A DNA stretch of 64,000 nucleotides from Armillaria gallica (taxonomy: Eukaryota > Basidiomycota > Agaricomycetes > Agaricales > Physalacriaceae): the NCBI GenBank assembly GCA_037576215.1, contig JBANDB010000001.1, positions 2,976,001 through 3,040,000 on the forward strand, read 5' to 3'. Position numbers and translations under genes: made by a program. Under the pieces are notes generated by a model. The model worked only from the letters and a program-made list of their open reading frames with translations, had not been told where the DNA came from and did no database searches. Of the stretch, positions 59,229 through 64,000 are shown piece by piece. Positions within the stretch are counted from its first letter, which is position 1; every line of letters begins with the position of its first letter.

Positions 59229-60692
59229 TGTCAAGCCGGTAGGGATCTCTCGAAATGAGAGGGAACGAAAATGGGTATGATGTGAATACCACGAGTTTGT
59301 ATGAGAAAATGTGCTGTGAGACTAGAAAACGTCGCGCTATGGTAATCAGAGTGGGGTGAACGATGGAGAATAGACTAAATGGTCGGCAATAGTCTATGGG
59401 TGAGCAAAGCGATGAGAAAATGGTGTGGGGACTGCAAGTGGTGAAATAAACGTGGAACAAGGTGCTGAGGGTGGACTGGCAAGAGAAAACATGGAACTAC
59501 GAAAACTGGTGGCGATACTGGTCCTATATGATGCGATGGTGCTGAGTCAATGTCGAAACTGGTCTGGTACTGAAATGATCCTATCCTATGTCAAACTAAC
59601 CTTCAAGTCCACTCGAGGGACTGATACTATACGAAAACTGGCTGAAACTGATCCTAAGTCTGCTCTGAGACTACCCAAGTGGGCAATGATAACGATGGCG
59701 AAAGAGAAACAGTAAAAACTCCAATGGTGGGAAAGTGAAATGATGACGGCCTATAAAAGATAACGTGGACAAGGTATGGTGTGGCGATCACATATTGGCA
59801 CAGTATGAGCATGCACCAATAGTGTTAAGAGCGAAGAGCGCGTAGCAAAGGACTCTTCACAGTTAAAAACCATGAGATAACTCTGGTGAGCTCAAGAGTC
59901 AATGTGTGATCAAGAATATGCTGATGCAAACGGTATATTGCCATAGAACGGTGAATAAACATTGTTTACTGGCGATAGACTAGAGCATGATGATAATTGA
60001 CGTAGTCTGGGGTCAACTGGAGATGAACTGGTCTTGAACTACATTTTCTAGCTAGTTTTTATACTACAAGTACAAATTTATAAATAGAGTAAATACATGA
60101 GACTTAGTAAGGCTGTAAGGCCTTGGCTTTGTAAAAATCAGAGGAAACATATGGTACTTCGTCTTCTAAAGTAACAGCAACTCGTCGACGTTGCCGTGTA
60201 TGGATGCGAACCATATGGTTTTCGCTGAGCGATGCTCGGATCGTTAGGTGCTGTTTAGCTGCGGATTATTGAGCGATAGTCATCATGCTGAGGAGTACGT
60301 GTGGGGCAACATTTTCTTGAGGCCTTGGTGAAGTAACAGCCTTAGTAAACACGGTCTGTAGTTGCCGTAGCTGAGAGGGTACTCATGCCAATCACATCAT
60401 TTTCATTAAGTGATCAATGAGCGCGTCAACTGTGTGCTTCTGAGTGATGCATCAATTCTGTATTGGGATGATTGTCGATTGAAGGTGCCTTGCCATGATG
60501 AAGTACGGCAATTATGATGTGTGGCAAGATGGGATGGATAACAAAGCATGTGAGGAGTGGTTGCCGTAGGATAAAAGTGGTATCAGTGTGTGTGCAATCA
60601 TTGGTTTGCTGAAAGTCCGTTGAAGGGACAGTAGCGTTAATTAGCAGGCAAAATCTGCGAATTCTGAGCGTACAGAGCCTGGAGGCTCATCA
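59229..60692 (-). repeat. LTR-like repeat, copy B (1462-1464 bp)
   Basis: Second copy of the repeat at 29829-31305, same orientation, 29.4 kb away. Two extra bases (TG) at the left complete a TG...CA end pair (TGTCAAGCC on +; TTGACA on -). No 5-bp target duplication is visible (AGGGG left, GTGAG right), so it is not a clean solo LTR. It holds many CpG-to-TpG/CpA differences in both directions relative to copy A. Confidence 0.7.
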
Positions 60693-61480
60693 GTGAGTGG
60701 CATCCCTCCTCTAGGAAAGGATATATTGTTTGCAGGAGGTACAACACGTAATGACGAGACGAGACGCACTATGTGCGTCGACTTGCCTGACATACATTCA
60801 TTCGACCTTCTGTCTCATCCTTCCCTTCGCAGTCAGATCGTTCCACTCCTGACGATGCTGTTCCCATGCCTGAATTTTATTTTGTTTTTCTGTGGACGCA
60901 ATGTATTTCTGGCTACCTTGGAGGCTAACTTCCGAGAAGGATAGAGATGGGGACTAGGACAGGATGCCCTCAGTGGATGCGCAGGATGTGCACGGATGTC
61001 GAAATCACCTGCCAATGGGATGTCATCTGCGGTGAGTGCATGGACATCCAACCATGGCCTCCTTCTCTCCAATCCATCCATTACATCCCCGCAGGCCGGC
61101 TACCACCATCCCCATACCCTACACTATGCAGTGCTGCGCATGACGGCATCGAGGATGCCATTCTCTTCCCAAATTTTGCGACGAGTTACGAACGATGACT
61201 CGAGTCAGTGACTGGACTTTGAGGGAGGATGGTGGCACGGTACAGGGACAGGACTGAGTTGGGTGACTGTGGATAAGGACTCTTGGTTGGCAGTGTAAGC
61301 GGATGGGACGGGTTTTGGCCAAAGACGACGTATCACCTTCCGGCAAGCAAGGTGTTGACGTCAGAGAGGTGGACTATTCCTACCTTGGTTGCCCATCATC
61401 ACCCTCGCGTACCCTCTCCCATGCTAATCCCAGGTTCTTTTACCTCATCCACCGTCTTCCCTCCCATATGACTACAGCTA
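60693..61480. other. No confident gene; short frames only
   Basis: A + strand frame at 60693-60944 (MSGIPPLGKDILFAGGTTRN ... stop) starts exactly at the edge of repeat B and ends with a hydrophobic stretch (LLTMLFPCLNFILFFCGRNV). No family recognised. Possible short introns occur but exons do not link convincingly. Confidence 0.3.
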
Positions 61481-61539
61481 CATTGTGAGGGGAAGACTGT
61501 ATTCATTAGGAGGAGCAGGTATTTTGCTTTGAGGCCATG

Positions 61540-62190
61540 TATCAAGCATCCAGCGACCAAGGTCACGGTGTCGTCGAGGTTGTAGAGTGTCTTTAGGAGG
61601 GTCATCGGCAAGTATATGGTACGTCCTTACTACATAAATGGCTGCCTTTTACTAATCATTGAGTGTAGTGTCGAGAATCAAGATGCAAGTTCAAGCCTTC
61701 TAGCTCGCGAATTCAGACAACGAGATTTACCCCACCACGACATGTCAACATCCGGCGAGCAGAGACACGGTGTTGTTGGAATCGTAAAGTACTCGTCTGC
61801 TGGTAAAAGGTATGTGGCCATTATTTACAAAACTATGTTCTTACTGATGTCCAATTGCAGTCTTGTCTCCAATGATATGACGAATCGAGGACATCAATTT
61901 TTCTTCAAACTCAAGACACCCACTCCGCAAAATCTTGGACAACAACTTTTGCCCTGCCACAATGTATCGACGTCCGGCGAGCAAGGGCATGGTGTCAGCC
62001 AGATGGTAACGACAGGGTATGGAACTCGAGAGGAGTAGCACAAGGTATGCTGTCACGTCAACGACTTGCTTCTTTACTAATCATTCAATTTTAGCTTCGA
62101 AATAGAGACAATGGTTCTCCAATACAAGCTTGACAATGACCAGCGAGCATCATGTGATGGTGACTACTACAAGCTTTTATGTTTCTGAGA
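61540..62190 (+). repeat. Spaced degenerate repeat with intron-like separators
   Basis: A block of about 40 bp with core ATCCRGCGASCARRGWCAYGGTGT recurs at about 61547, 61749 and 61970, with weaker matches near 61335 and 62137. Between blocks lie intron-like pieces (GTACGT...CTAATCATTGAGTGTAG at 61620-61669; GTATGT...TTGCAG at 61811-61860; GTATGC...CTAATCATTCAATTTTAG at 62044-62093). Translated, blocks read STSGEQRHGVVGIVKY and STSGEQGHGVSQMV. It may be an exon-duplicated gene remnant; no family recognised. Confidence 0.4.
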
Positions 62191-64000
62191 AACTAACGAA
62201 CACTGCAGACTCTGGTCCACCGCTGAGTATGTCCGGAGGCTCTCCATTTTCTAGGGACAATGCTATCCTCTTCTGTGCCTGTGCTGAACATCATAACTGT
62301 ACCTTCGGGATATAATGGTAGTTTCACTGCCTTCTTGTGTCTGCATGGATATTTTTCTGACAGTTTTGATGAATGTTTGGCCTTCTATTCACAGGTGGTT
62401 GTAACTGGCTTCTCAAATTCGCCAGCAATACTTATCATTGTATTTAGATACTTTTGGCTCCTCAATGCCACCCCATATGACTTCTACACTGCCCATTTAT
62501 GATGCAATGGATTCCCACTCATGAGCAAATTCACAAACACATGCTCAGAAGGAGGCCATATCATTATTTTTACTGTTCAGTGCTCACTTCCGTTGTTTAG
62601 CTGTGTACCCCCCGGTCTTGATGGATATTTCTTTGTCCTGTGAGTGGTTCGCATACGGAAGGCTTGCAACGTTTACTTACAAAGTGTTTTTAGACTTGAC
62701 TCGACCCTGCATTAAGCTCAAAAAAGGAGTCGACCACCCTATGCCTTCCTCCAATCCCATTTAACCCGTCGTGGCTGAATAAATAGCTGCTTTTTGTTGA
62801 GGGCGACTCGGGGTTGGTTGACGGTGTCAGATGCTTGACTCATTTGGCACATGTGGACATTTACAAGGTAAGCGAGAACTTGCTGTTCAAGAGACATGGC
62901 ACTGACTTGCCTCTATTCCAGCAAACTGTCAAAATCTGCAAGGTAGATGCTGAGGTTAGGGTTTACAGCTTACCACATCAGAGGGAGTCTTGTTGCATCT
63001 TTGTGCAATGAGGCTCCCTTCTTTTTTATGGCCTTTTGGCCCACGTACGGCAAGCGCTGGTCGCCCATTGGATTGATTTCAACGGGAGACTATGCTTGGC
63101 CATGGCATGAACAGGAGGAAGTCCCTCCCATTTCGTGCACTTGAGCATACCTTTGGGGTGGGGAAATTATGATCCTACGAGCTCTGACTGTTGGTGGACT
63201 TACGCTCTTTTTTGTTTTGACCGTAACGCAACTTTGAAACCTATCTTCTTATTCTTCCACTTTCAGCTCTTCTTGTAGTTAGATCGTACCTGTTATGGTA
63301 TTCCCACTATATCTCATACATCCCTCTCATTTTCCTTCTCATATCACCACCTATCAAGACTACATTCCATTTGTCTCATATGCGCTATATTTACCTCTTT
63401 AGTTTACTGCGCTGCAGCGATACGACTCATACTGAGTCACCTAGTACCTACTGGAAGATAGAAGAAGATTCTGATGTTACAGGTATATATACGCACAGCA
63501 GCTCATGTATTACTTACTTACAATTTACTTCTGCTTTATGCATCATCATATCGAGTGATCTTAAGTGGACGCCGAACCTCATTAGGTTAATCAGCTTACT
63601 ACTAAATGCAATCCTTCCGAGGTTACAGTTGAACCTCAACCTACTCTCTAAGTTCTTCAGAACTCACTCTCATCTTCTCAACGCGTCGACTTAAAGAAGG
63701 TAATCCAATTACTACTAAGTACTAATTTACTTTTCTTTAGATTTACGCTTATACACAACAGTACCCTACAAGTATCAATAACATCCTTCTGCTTTCTGTT
63801 TCCCTATCGCCCTGCTCCTCATCGAGAAATCCAACTTTTCATCCTCATCGCCATTATCACTGATGCGATTACACTGCCACTGACAGCCCTGACTGCGACT
63901 CCAGTGCGTGTACACTGTTATTTGCATCCACCGATGAATTCAACAGTGCTGAAATTACCAGACTCGATCAAACGAGATGGAAGACCAGGGAGAAATCCTG
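62191..64000. other. Right-end region without supported gene
   Basis: Frames here are short (under 110 codons), overlap on several frames and lack motifs. The stretch 63240-63800 is AT- and pyrimidine-rich on the + strand, as in basidiomycete promoters, so a gene may begin just beyond the window. Confidence 0.35.

Noticed and set aside
1..64000. CRISPR arrays, bacterial operons, rRNA or tRNA genes
   Set aside because: Spliceosomal introns and gene families are fungal; no spaced identical repeats, rRNA signatures or cloverleaf with intact tRNA boxes were seen by eye.

Overview
The window reads as nuclear DNA of a mushroom-forming basidiomycete (Agaricomycetes). Genes are split by many 45-60 bp GT-AG introns, a GET5-like ubiquitin-domain gene sits at the left edge, and the rest holds lineage-typical families: GMC oxidoreductases, seven-helix membrane proteins, a KDZ transposase, a Ty3/Gypsy element and RNase H1-N/viroplasmin-like small proteins. 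All product names come from motifs read by eye; no database search was run.

Layout. (1) 1-3.4 kb: the 3' part of a GET5/UBL4-like gene with a frameshift, then an intact seven-helix (7TM) membrane protein gene on the + strand. (2) 4.2-27.5 kb: a tandem segmental-duplication array on the - strand. The full unit is about 5.72 kb and carries a GMC oxidoreductase, a decayed second membrane-protein gene ('type B') and a 7TM gene. It contains three GMC copies (one full length but frameshifted, two fused to a type-B fragment) and five 7TM copies (three intact, two broken). (3) 27.5-29.6 kb: no clear gene; one inverted repeat and one direct repeat. (4) 29.6-46.6 kb: an island bounded by matching 141-bp repeats. 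It contains a Ty3/Gypsy gag-pol reading frame of about 7.1 kb (- strand) and two multi-exon genes on the opposite strand, one with a Zn2Cys6 cluster and one Cys-rich and intact. (5) 46.7-52.8 kb: a nuclear-type basidiomycete gene family of unknown function, two RNase H1-N/viroplasmin-like genes and a 188-bp tandem repeat. (6) 54.2-59 kb: a small Cys-rich gene and a CxC2-type KDZ transposase gene. (7) 59.2-60.7 kb: a second copy of a 1.46-kb LTR-like repeat also present at 29.8-31.3 kb. (8) 60.7-64 kb: no confident gene, but a spaced degenerate repeat.

The strongest signal in the window is mutational. Gag-pol is one uninterrupted frame from 46214 to 39138 except for six stops, and all six are TGA at positions where Arg (CGA) restores the frame; its natural terminator is TAA. 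The same CGA-to-TGA type of stop occurs in the Zn2Cys6 gene, the KDZ gene, the 47-50 kb gene, one viroplasmin-like gene and one 7TM copy. Catalytic Asp-to-Asn changes in the reverse transcriptase and integrase are also G-to-A transitions. This is the footprint of cytosine-methylation-linked (or RIP-like) CpG decay acting on repeats, while some neighbouring genes, notably the Cys-rich gene at 37.0-38.9 kb and 7TM copies A, B, E and F, escaped.
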